In this document: in pieces, positions 1 to 8,446 of the stretch
Layout of the letters: each line of letters starts with the position of its first letter
Position numbering within the stretch: the stretch's first letter is position 1
From: Phytohabitans flavus
GTDB taxonomy: Bacteria > Actinomycetota > Actinomycetes > Mycobacteriales > Micromonosporaceae
Assembly: GCF_011764545.1 (NCBI RefSeq)
Contig: NZ_AP022870.1
Span: forward strand, 9,120,001-9,184,000
Length of the DNA stretch: 64,000 nt
Reading direction: 5' to 3'
The notes under the pieces: model-generated
Database searches by the model: none
Seen by the model: only the letters and a program-made list of their open reading frames with translations
What the model was told of the DNA's origin: nothing
Made by a program: the position numbers and the translations under genes

Positions 1-2
1 GC

Positions 3-806
3 GACGCCCGTGGTGGTGCCGCACTCTCCGTGCGGCACGTGACCGGCCAGCCGATCCTCTTCGCGTCCACCGGTGAAAAGCTGGAGGACTTCGACGTCTT
101 CCACCCCGACCGGATGGCCAGCCGCATCCTCGGCATGGGTGACATGCTCACGCTCATCGAGCAGGCCGAGCAGGCGTTCGACGAGGACCAGAAGGAGAAG
201 ATGGCCGCCAAGCTCATGGGCGGCCAGAGCTTCACGCTGGAAGACTTCCTCGACCAGCTCATCGCCGTGCGCCGGATGGGCCCGATCGCGAATGTGCTGT
301 CGATGATGCCGGGCATGGGCCAGATGAAGGACCAGCTGGCCGAGCTCGACGACAAGCACTTCGACCGGGTCACGGCGATCATCCGCTCGATGACGCCGGG
401 CGAGCGCAGCAACCCCAAGATTATCAACGGCTCCCGTCGCGCCCGCATCGCCAACGGCTCCGGCGTCACCGTGATGGATGTCAACCAGCTGCTCAACCGC
501 TTCACCGAAGCGCAGAAGATGATGAAGCAGATGGGCGGCATGATGGGCCTGCCTGGGGGGCGGCGCAAGGCGACCAAGTCCCCGAAGAACAAGCGCAAGG
601 GCACCAAGGGCGGCGGTCGCCCGCGCACTGCGGGCATGCCGGGTGGTCTTCCGGGCGGGATGCCTCCGGGCATGCCTCAGCTTCCGCCGGGCATGGACCC
701 GAGCGCGCTGGCGGGTGGCGGGCTGCCGCCCGGCTTCAAGCTCCCGAAGCTCGACTTCGGCAAGCTCCGCAAGCGCGAAGACGACGAAAAGAACGGCGGC
801 AAGTAG
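3..806 (+). CDS. ffh: Signal recognition particle protein Ffh (5' truncated by window edge)
   Basis: C-terminal 267 residues of the SRP GTPase, which binds 4.5S RNA and signal sequences and docks ribosomes at the membrane through FtsY. The first visible residues (DARGGAALSVRH) are the end of the G domain, followed by the ASTGEKL segment. The methionine-rich M domain follows, with MMPGMGQMK and the RNA-binding stretch SRRARIANGSG. The tail is a Lys-rich then Gly/Pro/Met-rich low-complexity extension typical of actinobacterial Ffh. The frame is open from the window edge, so the true start lies upstream. Confidence 0.97.
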   Translation, partial: DARGGAALSVRHVTGQPILFASTGEKLEDFDVFHPDRMASRILGMGDMLTLIEQAEQAFDEDQKEKMAAKLMGGQSFTLEDFLDQLIAVRRMGPIANVLSMMPGMGQMKDQLAELDDKHFDRVTAIIRSMTPGERSNPKIINGSRRARIANGSGVTVMDVNQLLNRFTEAQKMMKQMGGMMGLPGGRRKATKSPKNKRKGTKGGGRPRTAGMPGGLPGGMPPGMPQLPPGMDPSALAGGGLPPGFKLPKLDFGKLRKREDDEKNGGK

Positions 807-935
807 CGCGCGGCGCGACGCCTTTACGTGGTCAAGCTGGGTAAGGAATTGGGGGACTCGGACCAAGGCTGATGGGGCAGCAGGATGAGACGTGAGGTGG
901 TTACGGTGTCGCAGCCCTCACGGAAGGAAGTTCCC

Positions 936-1523
936 ATGACTGCTGCCCTCAGCCTGCCGCAGCGCGAGGTGTGGACCGTCGACGACCTGGCCGAGCTGCC
1001 GCCCGACCTTCCGTACGAGCTCGTCAACGGAAGGTTGATCCTTTTGTCCCCGGGTTTCGTCCATCAGTTCGTGTGCGGCGAGGTGTTTGTCGCACTCCGG
1101 CACAATTGCCCGGCGGGATATTCTCCCGTCCTCGACCTCTCACTCGACGTCGGCCGATACAGCGAACCCCGTCCCGACGTCGTCGTGATGGACACGTCGC
1201 ACATCGACCAGCATCCGCCGCCCGTCGAGGACGCGGTGCTCGCCGTCGAGGTCGTGTCGAAGGACTCGAAGGTGCGCGACGTGTACGACAAGGCGGGCAT
1301 GTACGCGGCCGCCGGCGTGAAGCACTACTGGGTGATCGACCCGCTGGGCGACAAGATCTCGCTCGCCGAGCACGTGCTGGAGCCGAAGCCGCGACGGTAC
1401 GCCATTGCCCGGCAGACCACCGACAGGTTCACCACCGACGAGCCGTACCCGATCACCATCGACCTGCCCGCGCTGACCGCGCGGCGCGATGCTTTCCTGG
1501 CCCGGGCAAAGCTGGCGGAGTGA
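936..1523 (+). CDS. Uma2 family endonuclease-like protein (DUF820)
   Basis: 195 residues. A PD-(D/E)xK-like fold is suggested by PDVVVMD, LAVEVVSKDS and the following K in YDKAGMYAAAGVKHYWVID, the usual Uma2/DUF820 pattern. The family is abundant in actinobacteria and cyanobacteria, and its substrate is unknown. I chose the ATG at 936 because GGAAGG sits 5-8 bases upstream; the frame is open to an ATG at 885, but that start has no good ribosome site. It is a single gene between ffh and an amidohydrolase, with no obvious functional link to either. Confidence 0.8.
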   Translation: MTAALSLPQREVWTVDDLAELPPDLPYELVNGRLILLSPGFVHQFVCGEVFVALRHNCPAGYSPVLDLSLDVGRYSEPRPDVVVMDTSHIDQHPPPVEDAVLAVEVVSKDSKVRDVYDKAGMYAAAGVKHYWVIDPLGDKISLAEHVLEPKPRRYAIARQTTDRFTTDEPYPITIDLPALTARRDAFLARAKLAE

Positions 1524-1544
1524 TGATCAGGTAGGACTGTGCGT

Positions 1545-2624
1545 ATGGCGTTTCACGTGCGTGGGGTCCTGCTGCCGGAAGACGAAGAGCGCGACCTCTG
1601 GCTCGTCGGCGACCGGGTGACGTTTTCACCGGTCGAGGGTGCCGAGACGATCGCGGACCGCGGCTACGTCCTGCCTGGCCTTGTCGATGCGCACTGCCAC
1701 ATCGGCATCGCCCCGGGCGGAGGGCCGGTCGAGGGGATCGCGCAGGCCAAGGAGCTGGCCGCGACCGACCGTGACAGCGGGGTGCTGGCCATCCGGGACT
1801 GCGGCTCGCCGTACCCGTACCCCCAGCTGGACGACGACCCCGACGTGCCGCGACTGGCCCGCGCGGGCCAGCATGTCGCGCCGCCCAAGCGTTATCTGCG
1901 GGATATCGGCGTGGAGGTTGGCGCGCCGGACGTGCCGGGCGAGATCGCCGCGCAGGCGCGGGCCGGAAACGGCTGGGTGAAGCTTGTCGGCGACTGGATC
2001 GACCGCTCGGTCGGCGACCTCGCGCCGGCCTGGGACGCCGCCACCCTCGAAGCGGCGGTGCGCGCGGCGCAGGCGGCCGGGGCGCGGATCACCGCGCACA
2101 CGTTCTCCGAGGAGGCGGTGGCGGTGCTGGTGCGGGCCGGCATCGACTGCCTGGAGCACGGCACCGGCCTGTCAATCGACCTGATCGACGAGATGGCCCG
2201 GCGCGGCACGGCCCTGGTGCCTACGATGATCAATATCGCCACGTTCGGCGACATCGCAGCGCGGGCGGAGGGCAAGTTTCCCGAGTACGCGCGGCACATG
2301 CGCGCTCTCGGTGACGGCTTCCCGGCGGTCGTGCGCGCCGCGTACGAAGCGGGCGTCCCCCTGTTCGTCGGCACCGACGCCGGTGGCGGGATCAGCCACG
2401 GGGTTATCGCCGACGAGATGCTGTGCCTGCACGAGGAGGCCGGCCTGGCACCGCTCGACGTGCTGCGTGCGGCGTCCTGGGGCGCGCGCGAGTGGCTTGG
2501 CTTCCCCGGGCTCGTCGAGGGCGGGCTGGCCGACCTCGTCGTGTACGCCGAGGACCCCCGCCGCGACCTCCGCGTGGTCCGCGCTCCGCAGCGGATGGTC
2601 CTTCGTGGCCGGGTGATCCGCTAG
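1545..2624 (+). CDS. Amidohydrolase family protein (imidazolonepropionase-like)
   Basis: 359 residues. Metal-dependent hydrolase of the amidohydrolase superfamily: the beta-1 HxH motif is in GLVDAHCHIG, later metal ligands are His in ITAHTFSEE and CLEHGTGL, and the catalytic Asp is in FVGTDAGGG. The C-terminus rejoins the small beta-sandwich (GGLADLVVYAEDP). The substrate cannot be told from sequence; relatives include prolidase-like and imidazolonepropionase-like enzymes. The ATG at 1545 is preferred over a GTG at 1539 because GGTAGGA at 1530-1536 gives it an 8-base spacing. The gene converges on the propeller gene across a shared hairpin. Confidence 0.85.
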   Translation: MAFHVRGVLLPEDEERDLWLVGDRVTFSPVEGAETIADRGYVLPGLVDAHCHIGIAPGGGPVEGIAQAKELAATDRDSGVLAIRDCGSPYPYPQLDDDPDVPRLARAGQHVAPPKRYLRDIGVEVGAPDVPGEIAAQARAGNGWVKLVGDWIDRSVGDLAPAWDAATLEAAVRAAQAAGARITAHTFSEEAVAVLVRAGIDCLEHGTGLSIDLIDEMARRGTALVPTMINIATFGDIAARAEGKFPEYARHMRALGDGFPAVVRAAYEAGVPLFVGTDAGGGISHGVIADEMLCLHEEAGLAPLDVLRAASWGAREWLGFPGLVEGGLADLVVYAEDPRRDLRVVRAPQRMVLRGRVIR

Positions 2625-2638
2625 CGCGGGTGGTCCGG

Positions 2639-2665
2639 TCGCCGCGATAGTGATCATCGCGGCGA
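2639..2665. terminator. Bidirectional hairpin terminator
   Basis: A perfect 10-bp stem (2639-2648 with 2656-2665) with a 7-base loop lies between two convergent genes and includes the stop codon of the leftward one. No T-tract follows, which is common in high-GC genomes. Confidence 0.6.
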
Positions 2666-4096
2666 GATGTCCCACACCTGGAAGCCGGTCGCCGTCGGGC
2701 AGGCTACGCGGCGCTCGGTCCACGAGCAGTAGCGGCCATGTTCTGGCAGCTCGCCCAGCACGCGTACGCTGCCGTCCGCGGCGTCGACGGCGGCCAGCTC
2801 CGTGGCGCCGAAGGAGAGCAGCGTGCCGCTGGAGAGCCAGACCACCTGAGTGTCCGAGCGCAGCACCTGCCGGCCGTCCTGGTCGAGCAGGACGCTCACC
2901 GTGCCCAGTTCGTGGCTTCGCCCGGTGGCGAGGACTCGCGCGCCCGCCGAGGTCAGCAGCTCCACGTCGCGAGGCGCGCCCACCCGCCACGCTTCCCGTC
3001 CCCGGTCGACGTCTATGGCGATCACCTGGGCCTCGTCATAAATGTCCAGCACGCACACCCGGCCGGCGCCGCAGGCGGCGAGGCTGGTGATGTTGTGGCC
3101 GGGGGCGCCGGTGAAGATGTCCCGGGGTGCGCCGGTACCGTCCACGTCGGACACCCGCAGGCGGTTCGTCTGCTCGGTCAGCGAGTACCCGTAGAGCCGC
3201 CCGCCGAAAGCGATGTAGTTGGCGTGCGAGCTAGGCGCGACTCCGGCCCGGGTGGCGGTCACCGCGCCGGTGGCCGCGTCGCGTACCAGCAGGTTGCCGC
3301 TCGCGGTGATCTGGAGCAGCCGGGGGTCGCGTAGCAGCGGCGGGTGCTGCTCGAGTGCGCCGGTGGGTAGCTCGCCGTCCACCTGGTGCATGCCGATGCT
3401 CATCACCGGCCGCTCCGCCGGGTGCAGCTCCTCCCACAGCACCCGGCCGGTGCCCCAGTCGTACCCCCGGGAGGTGCCGTCCGCGGTCACCAGCACCGCC
3501 GCCGCCTCGAAGAACAGCAGGTGGTCGTCGTTGATGCTGAACGGAAGCTCCCAGCGCACCTCACCACTGTCCGGGTCGATGATGAACAGCAGCTGGTCCG
3601 GGACCGTACCGTCGTTGTGCTCGCCGATCGCCAGCAGCGCGTGGGGGAGCGCCACGATGCCGTTGGAATCGTCGAACTCGCCCAACGCCCGCGGCGGCCA
3701 CACCGGCCGGCCGGTCTCCAGATCAGCGGCGGCCACCGTGAGCTGGTCGCCGGCGAACCAGCTCGCGTACACCCGGTCGCCGCCAAGCGCGGTCAGCGCA
3801 AACTCCGGCCGCCCGCCGAAGGCGATCTCCTCGTTCAGCGGGCGCGGCGGGCCCAGCTCGACGACGCGGTCAGGCGGCGCCACCGGCTCGGGCTCCGGCC
3901 CGGCGAGGTCGCGGGTCAGCCACGAGCCGCCGGCCAGGCCCGCGACCACGGCGCAGACCACAGCCACGGCGGTCGCGACGAGCTGGGTACGGCGGCGCCG
4001 CTCGCCCCGCCGGCGCGCGCTGATCGCCTCGGTGAGCGGGATCGCGTCGGCGTCCTGCCGCAGTGCGTTGAACATCCGGTCGAGGTCAGTCGACAC
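2654..4096 (-). CDS. Membrane-anchored beta-propeller (PQQ-like) protein, likely partner of the ECF sigma factor
   Basis: 480 residues. A short cytoplasmic N-terminus (about 45 residues, Arg-rich) is followed by one membrane segment (TQLVATAVAVVCAVVAGLAG) and a large outside domain. That domain has repeated blade-like strands such as GDRVYASWF, LLFIIDPDSGEVRWELPF and VIAIDVDRGREAWRV, typical of PQQ/WD-like propellers. The GTG start overlaps the end of the sigma gene by 11 bases and has AGGAGG 8 bases upstream, so the two are co-translated. By position it is a candidate anti-sigma or sensor, but I see no zinc anti-sigma HxxxCxxC motif. Confidence 0.75.
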   Translation of the reverse strand: MSTDLDRMFNALRQDADAIPLTEAISARRRGERRRRTQLVATAVAVVCAVVAGLAGGSWLTRDLAGPEPEPVAPPDRVVELGPPRPLNEEIAFGGRPEFALTALGGDRVYASWFAGDQLTVAAADLETGRPVWPPRALGEFDDSNGIVALPHALLAIGEHNDGTVPDQLLFIIDPDSGEVRWELPFSINDDHLLFFEAAAVLVTADGTSRGYDWGTGRVLWEELHPAERPVMSIGMHQVDGELPTGALEQHPPLLRDPRLLQITASGNLLVRDAATGAVTATRAGVAPSSHANYIAFGGRLYGYSLTEQTNRLRVSDVDGTGAPRDIFTGAPGHNITSLAACGAGRVCVLDIYDEAQVIAIDVDRGREAWRVGAPRDVELLTSAGARVLATGRSHELGTVSVLLDQDGRQVLRSDTQVVWLSSGTLLSFGATELAAVDAADGSVRVLGELPEHGRYCSWTERRVACPTATGFQVWDISPR

Positions 4097-4601
4097 CGCC
4101 GGCACCTCCTTCGGTGGACCGGGCCAGCGGCTCGCCGAGGGCGGCGGCGAGCTCGGCGCGCCCTCGGGAGAGCCACGACTTGACCGTCCCCGTCGCCGCG
4201 CCGGTCTCGGCAGCGATATCCGCCACCGAGCGGTCGAGCAGGTAGTGCAGGACCAGCGCGCGCCGGTGCGCCGGCGGCAGCGCGCGCATGGCCGAGACCA
4301 GCAGCACGGTGTCCTCTGAGGGCGGTGGGACATCTGGCGGTGGACCGGCCGTGGCGGCGCGGAGCCGCCGTACCCGGAGGTAGCGCCACCGGTCCGCGGC
4401 CAGGCGGGTGATCACGATTCGCAGCCACGCCTCGGCGTTGTCGAACCCGCTCAGCCGCCGCCACCGCTGCCAGGCCCGCGCGTACGCCTCCTGCACGAGG
4501 TCCTGTGCCTCGGCCGCGTCGCCGGTGAGCCCGTACGCGTACCGCACCAGGCGTCTCGACGTGTCCCGGTAGAACGCGTCGAACCGCTCAGCCTCAGCCA
4601 T
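4086..4601 (-). CDS. SigE-family ECF RNA polymerase sigma factor
   Basis: 171 residues. Region 2 is visible at the N-terminus (FDAFYRDTSRRLVRYAYGL, then AEAQDLVQEAYARAW), and region 4 at the C-terminus (MRALPPAHRRALVLHYLL followed by the helix-turn-helix ATGTVKSWLSRGRAEL). It directs polymerase to a small regulon. The ATG at 4601 is chosen; a GTG three codons upstream is possible. It is transcribed ahead of the membrane propeller gene and divergently from proS. Confidence 0.92.
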   Translation of the reverse strand: MAEAERFDAFYRDTSRRLVRYAYGLTGDAAEAQDLVQEAYARAWQRWRRLSGFDNAEAWLRIVITRLAADRWRYLRVRRLRAATAGPPPDVPPPSEDTVLLVSAMRALPPAHRRALVLHYLLDRSVADIAAETGAATGTVKSWLSRGRAELAAALGEPLARSTEGGAGGVD

Positions 4602-4690
4602 CCCCACCACCTATCGATTCATGTGCCACTAGGAACACGGGGCGGCGCCGGTTCGGGTTGCATCCGGCGGCGCGGCTAGGATGTCGGCTC

Positions 4691-6097
4691 ATGGCACGCG
4701 TGCTCACTCCCCGTGCGGAGGACTTCCCCCGCTGGTACCAGGACGTCATCGCAAAAGCGCAGCTCGCCGACAACGGGCCGGTCCGCGGGACGATGGTGAT
4801 CCGACCGACGGGATACGCCATCTGGGAGCGCATGCAGGCCGAGATGGACGCCCGGATCAAGGTGGCCGGCGCGGAAAACGCGTACTTCCCGCTGTTCATC
4901 CCGGAGAGCTACCTGCGCCGCGAGGCCGAGCACGTCGAGGGCTTCTCGCCGGAGCTGGCGGTCGTCACGCACGGCGGCGGCAAGCAGCTCGCCGAGCCGG
5001 TGGTGGTGCGGCCGACCAGTGAGACGGTGATCGGCGAGTTCATGGCCAAGTGGGTCGACTCGTACCGCGACCTGCCGCTGCTGCTCAACCAGTGGGCCAA
5101 TGTGGTGCGGTGGGAGCTGCGGCCGCGGGTGTTCCTGCGCACGAGCGAGTTCCTGTGGCAGGAGGGGCACACCGCGCACGCCACCGAGGCCGACGCGCGG
5201 GCCTACGCCCGCAAGATCCTCCACGAGGTGTACGAGGACTTCATGGTCGGGGTGCTCGGCATCCCGGTGCTGGTCGGGCGCAAGACGGCCGGTGAGCGGT
5301 TCGCGGGCGCCACGAATACGTACACGCTCGAGGGCATGATGGGCGACGGCAAGGCGCTCCAGCTGGGCACCTCGCACGAGCTGGGGCAGAATTTCGCCCG
5401 CGCGTTCGACATCACGTACTCGTCGGCGACCGGCGGGGTCGAGCACGCGTGGACCACGAGCTGGGGCACCTCGACCCGCATGCTCGGCGGCCTGATCATG
5501 TGCCACGGCGACGACAACGGGCTGCGGGTGCCGCCGCGGCTGGCGCCGGTGCAGGCGTACGTGATGATCGTGAAGGACGGCGAGGGCGTGGGCGAGGCTG
5601 CGGCCAAGCTCCGCGACGCGCTGCGGGACGCCGGCGTCCGGGTCGGGCTGGACGACCGGGTGGACACCCCGTTCGGCCGCCGGGCCGTCGACGCCGAGCT
5701 CAAGGGCTACCCGGTACGGATCGAGGTGGGCCCCCGCGACCTCGCCGCCGGCAATGCGGTGCTGGTGCGCCGCACCGACGGCTCGAAGACGCCGGTCGCG
5801 GTGCCGGACGTGGTCAAGGCGGTGCTCGCCGCGCTCGAGGCCGACCAGCAGGCGCTGTACGACGAGGCGCTGAAGAGGCGCCTCGACCGCACGGTCACGG
5901 TGGGGACGCTGGCGGAGGCGATCGAGGCCAGCGCCACGGGCTGGGCCAAGGTGCCGTGGTCGGAGGTCGGTCCGGCCGGCGAGAAGGAGGCGAACGGGCA
6001 GGGTGTGACCGTCCGCTGCCTGATCAGCGCGGACGGCACGGTGCCCGACTCCGAAGACGAACCGGAGCTGCAAGCGATCCTGGCTCGGGCCTACTGA
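4691..6097 (+). CDS. proS: Prolyl-tRNA synthetase (short, archaeal/eukaryote-like type)
   Basis: 468 residues; charges tRNA-Pro. Class II motifs are present: motif 2 around NVVRWELRPRVFLRTSEFLW, and the motif 3 region GGLIMCHGDDNG. An anticodon-binding domain follows, then a zinc-binding-like C-terminal region ending LARAY. The length and the lack of the long editing insertion place it in the archaeal/eukaryotic-type ProS that many actinobacteria use. Start at ATG 4691 (MARVLTPRAEDF); an in-frame ATG 33 bases upstream lacks conservation. Confidence 0.96.
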   Translation: MARVLTPRAEDFPRWYQDVIAKAQLADNGPVRGTMVIRPTGYAIWERMQAEMDARIKVAGAENAYFPLFIPESYLRREAEHVEGFSPELAVVTHGGGKQLAEPVVVRPTSETVIGEFMAKWVDSYRDLPLLLNQWANVVRWELRPRVFLRTSEFLWQEGHTAHATEADARAYARKILHEVYEDFMVGVLGIPVLVGRKTAGERFAGATNTYTLEGMMGDGKALQLGTSHELGQNFARAFDITYSSATGGVEHAWTTSWGTSTRMLGGLIMCHGDDNGLRVPPRLAPVQAYVMIVKDGEGVGEAAAKLRDALRDAGVRVGLDDRVDTPFGRRAVDAELKGYPVRIEVGPRDLAAGNAVLVRRTDGSKTPVAVPDVVKAVLAALEADQQALYDEALKRRLDRTVTVGTLAEAIEASATGWAKVPWSEVGPAGEKEANGQGVTVRCLISADGTVPDSEDEPELQAILARAY

Positions 6098-6111
6098 GTC
6101 CGCGCCGGCCG

Positions 6112-6765
6112 ATGTACTTCACTCCCGGTCAGCTGATCATCCACCGCAACGTCCACCGCGGCCGCATCGCCTGGGTACGCCCGGGGCGGGTGGTCGCCGA
6201 CGACGAGCGCGGCCTGCTGGTCTGGATCGCCCGCGGCACACCTGTGGCGGGTGAGGTCGCCGCCGACGGGCGGGGGATGCGGGCGATGCCGTTCGCCGAG
6301 TGGATCGAGCAGCAGCCCTACCGCTTGGCGGAAGGCACCTGGGCCGGCCCGCCGGTGCTCAAGTTCCTGCCGCCCGGGGCGCACCACTCGGTGTGGTGGT
6401 TCCGGGACGACGAGGGCCGCTTCGCCAACTGGTACGTCAACCTCGAAGAGCCCGGCGTGCGCTGGGACGACGGCGAGATGGCCGGTGTCGACATCGTCGA
6501 CCAGGATCTGGACATCGTGGTCCGGCCGGATCTCTCCTGGCGTTGGAAGGACGAGGAGGAGTTCGCCGAGCGGCTGCGGTACCCGGATCACTACTGGGTG
6601 GCCGACGAGGCGGCGGTACGGGCCGAGGGCTGGCGGGTGGTCAAGCAGATCGAGGCGGGCGAGTTCCCGTTCGACGGCACGTGGACCGACTTCACCCCGG
6701 ATCCGGCGTGGACTCCTCCGGCGGTAATGCCCGCGGGGTGGGACCGTCCGCCGGCGCGTTTCTGA
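6112..6765 (+). CDS. DUF402 domain-containing protein
   Basis: 217 residues of the DUF402 (FomD-like) family. The hallmark is the aromatic, acidic core HSVWWFRDDEGRFANWYVNLE and the paired Asp residues in DIVDQDLDIVVRPD. Members with known activity are nucleotide-phosphonate or nucleoside diphosphate hydrolases; the substrate here is unknown. It begins 14 bases after the proS stop, so the two may be co-transcribed. Confidence 0.85.
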   Translation: MYFTPGQLIIHRNVHRGRIAWVRPGRVVADDERGLLVWIARGTPVAGEVAADGRGMRAMPFAEWIEQQPYRLAEGTWAGPPVLKFLPPGAHHSVWWFRDDEGRFANWYVNLEEPGVRWDDGEMAGVDIVDQDLDIVVRPDLSWRWKDEEEFAERLRYPDHYWVADEAAVRAEGWRVVKQIEAGEFPFDGTWTDFTPDPAWTPPAVMPAGWDRPPARF

Positions 6766-6941
6766 TCATTCACCCCCGGTCGGGCCTTTCGTCGCGGGTC
6801 TGGCAGAATGGTTCGCTGGTATCCGGTCCGTGTCCGCGCCCTCTAACCCGGACGCGCGGCCAGTCCACCCGAGCCCCGACGTCACAACCCCACGTGGCGA
6901 TCCGGTCAGCTCACCCGTATCGCACAGGAGCGAAAACAAAC

Positions 6942-7403
6942 GTGGCCGTAAAGATCCGGCTCCTGCGGATGGGTAAGATCCGCAACCCGCAGTACCGCAT
7001 CGTTGTCGCCGACTCGCGCACGAAGCGCGATGGTCGCGCGATCGAGTACGTCGGTATCTACCAGCCGAAGGAAGACCCTTCGGTGATCGAAGTCAAGTCG
7101 GACCGGGTGCAGTACTGGCTCTCCGTCGGCGCCCAGCCCAGCGAGGCTGTCCAGCGCCTGCTGGAGAAGACCGGCGACTGGCAGAAGTTCAAGGGCCAGC
7201 CGGCCCCGCCGCCGCTCCTGGTGGCCGCCGAGCGTGTCGACCGCCAGGCGGCGTACGAGGCGGAGGCCAAGGCGGCCGCCGGGCTCGCGGAGGCGGCCGC
7301 TCCGGCCAAGACCGCGAAGAAGGCGACCAAGAAGGCGGCTGCCGAGGCGCCCGCCGAGAAGACCGAGGAGCAGGCCGGTGCGGACTCCGGCGAGCAGGTC
7401 TGA
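6942..7403 (+). CDS. rpsP: 30S ribosomal protein S16
   Basis: 153 residues. The first 80 match S16 (AVKIRLLRMGKIRNPQYRIV, DGRAIEYVGIYQP). The remaining C-terminal extension is rich in Ala, Lys and Glu (KTAKKATKKAAAEAP), as in many actinobacterial S16 proteins. The GTG start at 6942 is preceded by AGGAG at 6926-6930. It is the first gene of the rpsP-khpA-rimM unit. The 176 bases before it hold no gene; a CAGAAT hexamer at 6804-6809 could be a -10 element, but I find no convincing -35. Confidence 0.97.
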   Translation: MAVKIRLLRMGKIRNPQYRIVVADSRTKRDGRAIEYVGIYQPKEDPSVIEVKSDRVQYWLSVGAQPSEAVQRLLEKTGDWQKFKGQPAPPPLLVAAERVDRQAAYEAEAKAAAGLAEAAAPAKTAKKATKKAAAEAPAEKTEEQAGADSGEQV

Positions 7404-7404
7404 G

Positions 7405-7638
7405 GTGGCACTCCGGCCGGCGCTGGAGCACCTCGTCAAGGGCATCGTCGACCACCCGGACGACGTTCGGGTGCGCATGATCGACTCGCGCCGTGGCAAG
7501 CGGCTCGAGGTGCGGGTGCACCCCGAGGACCTGGGCACCGTGATCGGCCGGGGCGGTCGCACCGCCAAGGCCCTGCGGCAGGTCATCGGATCGATCGGCG
7601 GTCGTGGCGTGCGCGTCGACATCGTCGACTCGTACTGA
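7405..7638 (+). CDS. khpA: KH-domain RNA-binding protein KhpA
   Basis: 77 residues forming a single KH domain; the GxxG loop is visible in VIGRGGRTAKALRQVI. In other bacteria KhpA with KhpB binds RNA and affects cell division. It always follows rpsP in actinobacteria. The GTG start lies one base after the rpsP stop, indicating translational coupling. Confidence 0.93.
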   Translation: MALRPALEHLVKGIVDHPDDVRVRMIDSRRGKRLEVRVHPEDLGTVIGRGGRTAKALRQVIGSIGGRGVRVDIVDSY

Positions 7639-7641
7639 TAG

Positions 7642-8190
7642 ATGCTGCTTTACGTCGGGCGTATCGTCCGGCCGCACGGGATCCGCGGTGAGGTCATCGT
7701 GGAAGTGCGGACGGACGACCCGGATGAGCGTTTCGCCCCCGGAAAGGTCCTGGTGACCGATCCGGGGGCGATGTCGTCCACGAGCACGGACGCGGCCGCC
7801 TACAAGGTGCCGGACCGGCTCAGGATCGAAGAGGTGCGGGCCCACCTGGGCCGGCTGATCGTCGGGTTCGACGGTGTCTACGACCGCAACGTCGCCGAGG
7901 CCCTGCGCGAGGTGCTGCTCTGCGTGGATAGCGCCGACGTGGGTCCGCTGTCCGACCCGGACGAGTTCCACGACCACCAGCTGGTGGGTTTGACAGCGGT
8001 GACGCTCGCGGGGGAGACGCTGGGCGAGGTCACCCGCATCGACCACGCGCCCGCGTCGGACCTGCTGGTGCTGCGCCGGCCCGAGGGAGGGACCGCGCTG
8101 GTCCCGTTCGTCAAGGCGATCGTCCCCGAGGTCGACCTGGCCGGCGGCCGCGTCATAGTCGACCCACCCGAGGGCCTCTTCGACCTCTAG
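7642..8190 (+). CDS. rimM: 16S rRNA processing/maturation factor RimM
   Basis: 182 residues. The N-terminal RimM domain (YVGRIVRPHGIRGEVIVEV) binds S19, and the C-terminal PRC barrel (DLLVLRRPEGGTALVPFVKAIVPEVD) completes it. It assists 30S head assembly. The start is 4 bases after khpA. In most actinobacteria trmD follows at once; here 889 bases of hairpins and two leftward genes intervene. Confidence 0.95.
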   Translation: MLLYVGRIVRPHGIRGEVIVEVRTDDPDERFAPGKVLVTDPGAMSSTSTDAAAYKVPDRLRIEEVRAHLGRLIVGFDGVYDRNVAEALREVLLCVDSADVGPLSDPDEFHDHQLVGLTAVTLAGETLGEVTRIDHAPASDLLVLRRPEGGTALVPFVKAIVPEVDLAGGRVIVDPPEGLFDL

Positions 8191-8218
8191 AAGATCCATT
8201 CCAAAGAAACAGATCTGA

Positions 8219-8442
8219 GCTACCGCCCAAGTCTTTTGGTTTGGCGGTAGCCCCTCCTTCCGTGGCCAGGGCCCAGTTCCCTGGCCACGGGGTCGGGGTC
8301 ACTTCCTACTACCGGAACCCGGAGGCAGGGGTTCCTTCGAGAAACCCGGAGGCGTGGGTTTCCGTCTTGTAGAACCCCCGGGTGGCGGGGAGGCGTGGTA
8401 CGTCCGCCACCCGGGGGCTGTCACCGGTCGGGGGATGACCGG
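8219..8442. repeat. Row of six hairpins in a convergent intergenic region
   Basis: Six inverted repeats in 224 bases. A: 8219-8227/8243-8251 (9 bp). B: 8260-8271/8279-8290 (12 bp, perfect). C: 8314-8320/8329-8335 (7 bp). D: 8341-8347/8356-8362 (7 bp). E: 8375-8388/8404-8417 (14 bp, perfect). F: 8424-8429/8437-8442 (6 bp). On the + strand the loops of C, D and E all begin GGAGGC. C and D are near copies whose arms differ at one position, compensated in the opposite arm. The row lies between the stop of rimM and the end of a leftward gene, so a terminator role is the simplest reading; a structured RNA is possible. No strong T-tract is seen. Confidence 0.7.
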
Positions 8443-8446
8443 CTGA

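Noticed and set aside
2850..4300. Long rightward open frames opposite the propeller and sigma genes
   Set aside because: Composition is that of antisense shadow in high-GC DNA; the leftward frames carry recognisable domains and a good ribosome site.
4676..6073. 465-codon leftward frame opposite proS
   Set aside because: Rich in His, Arg and Val in shadow fashion, no domain; proS explains the strand.
8314..8417. CsrA/RsmE-type sponge RNA because of GGA in several loops
   Set aside because: CsrA is mostly absent from this phylum, and the loops read GGAGGC rather than the ANGGA consensus. Kept only as an unexplained pattern.
8219..8442. CRISPR-like array
   Set aside because: The hairpins differ in stem sequence and length, spacers are absent, and there are no cas genes.
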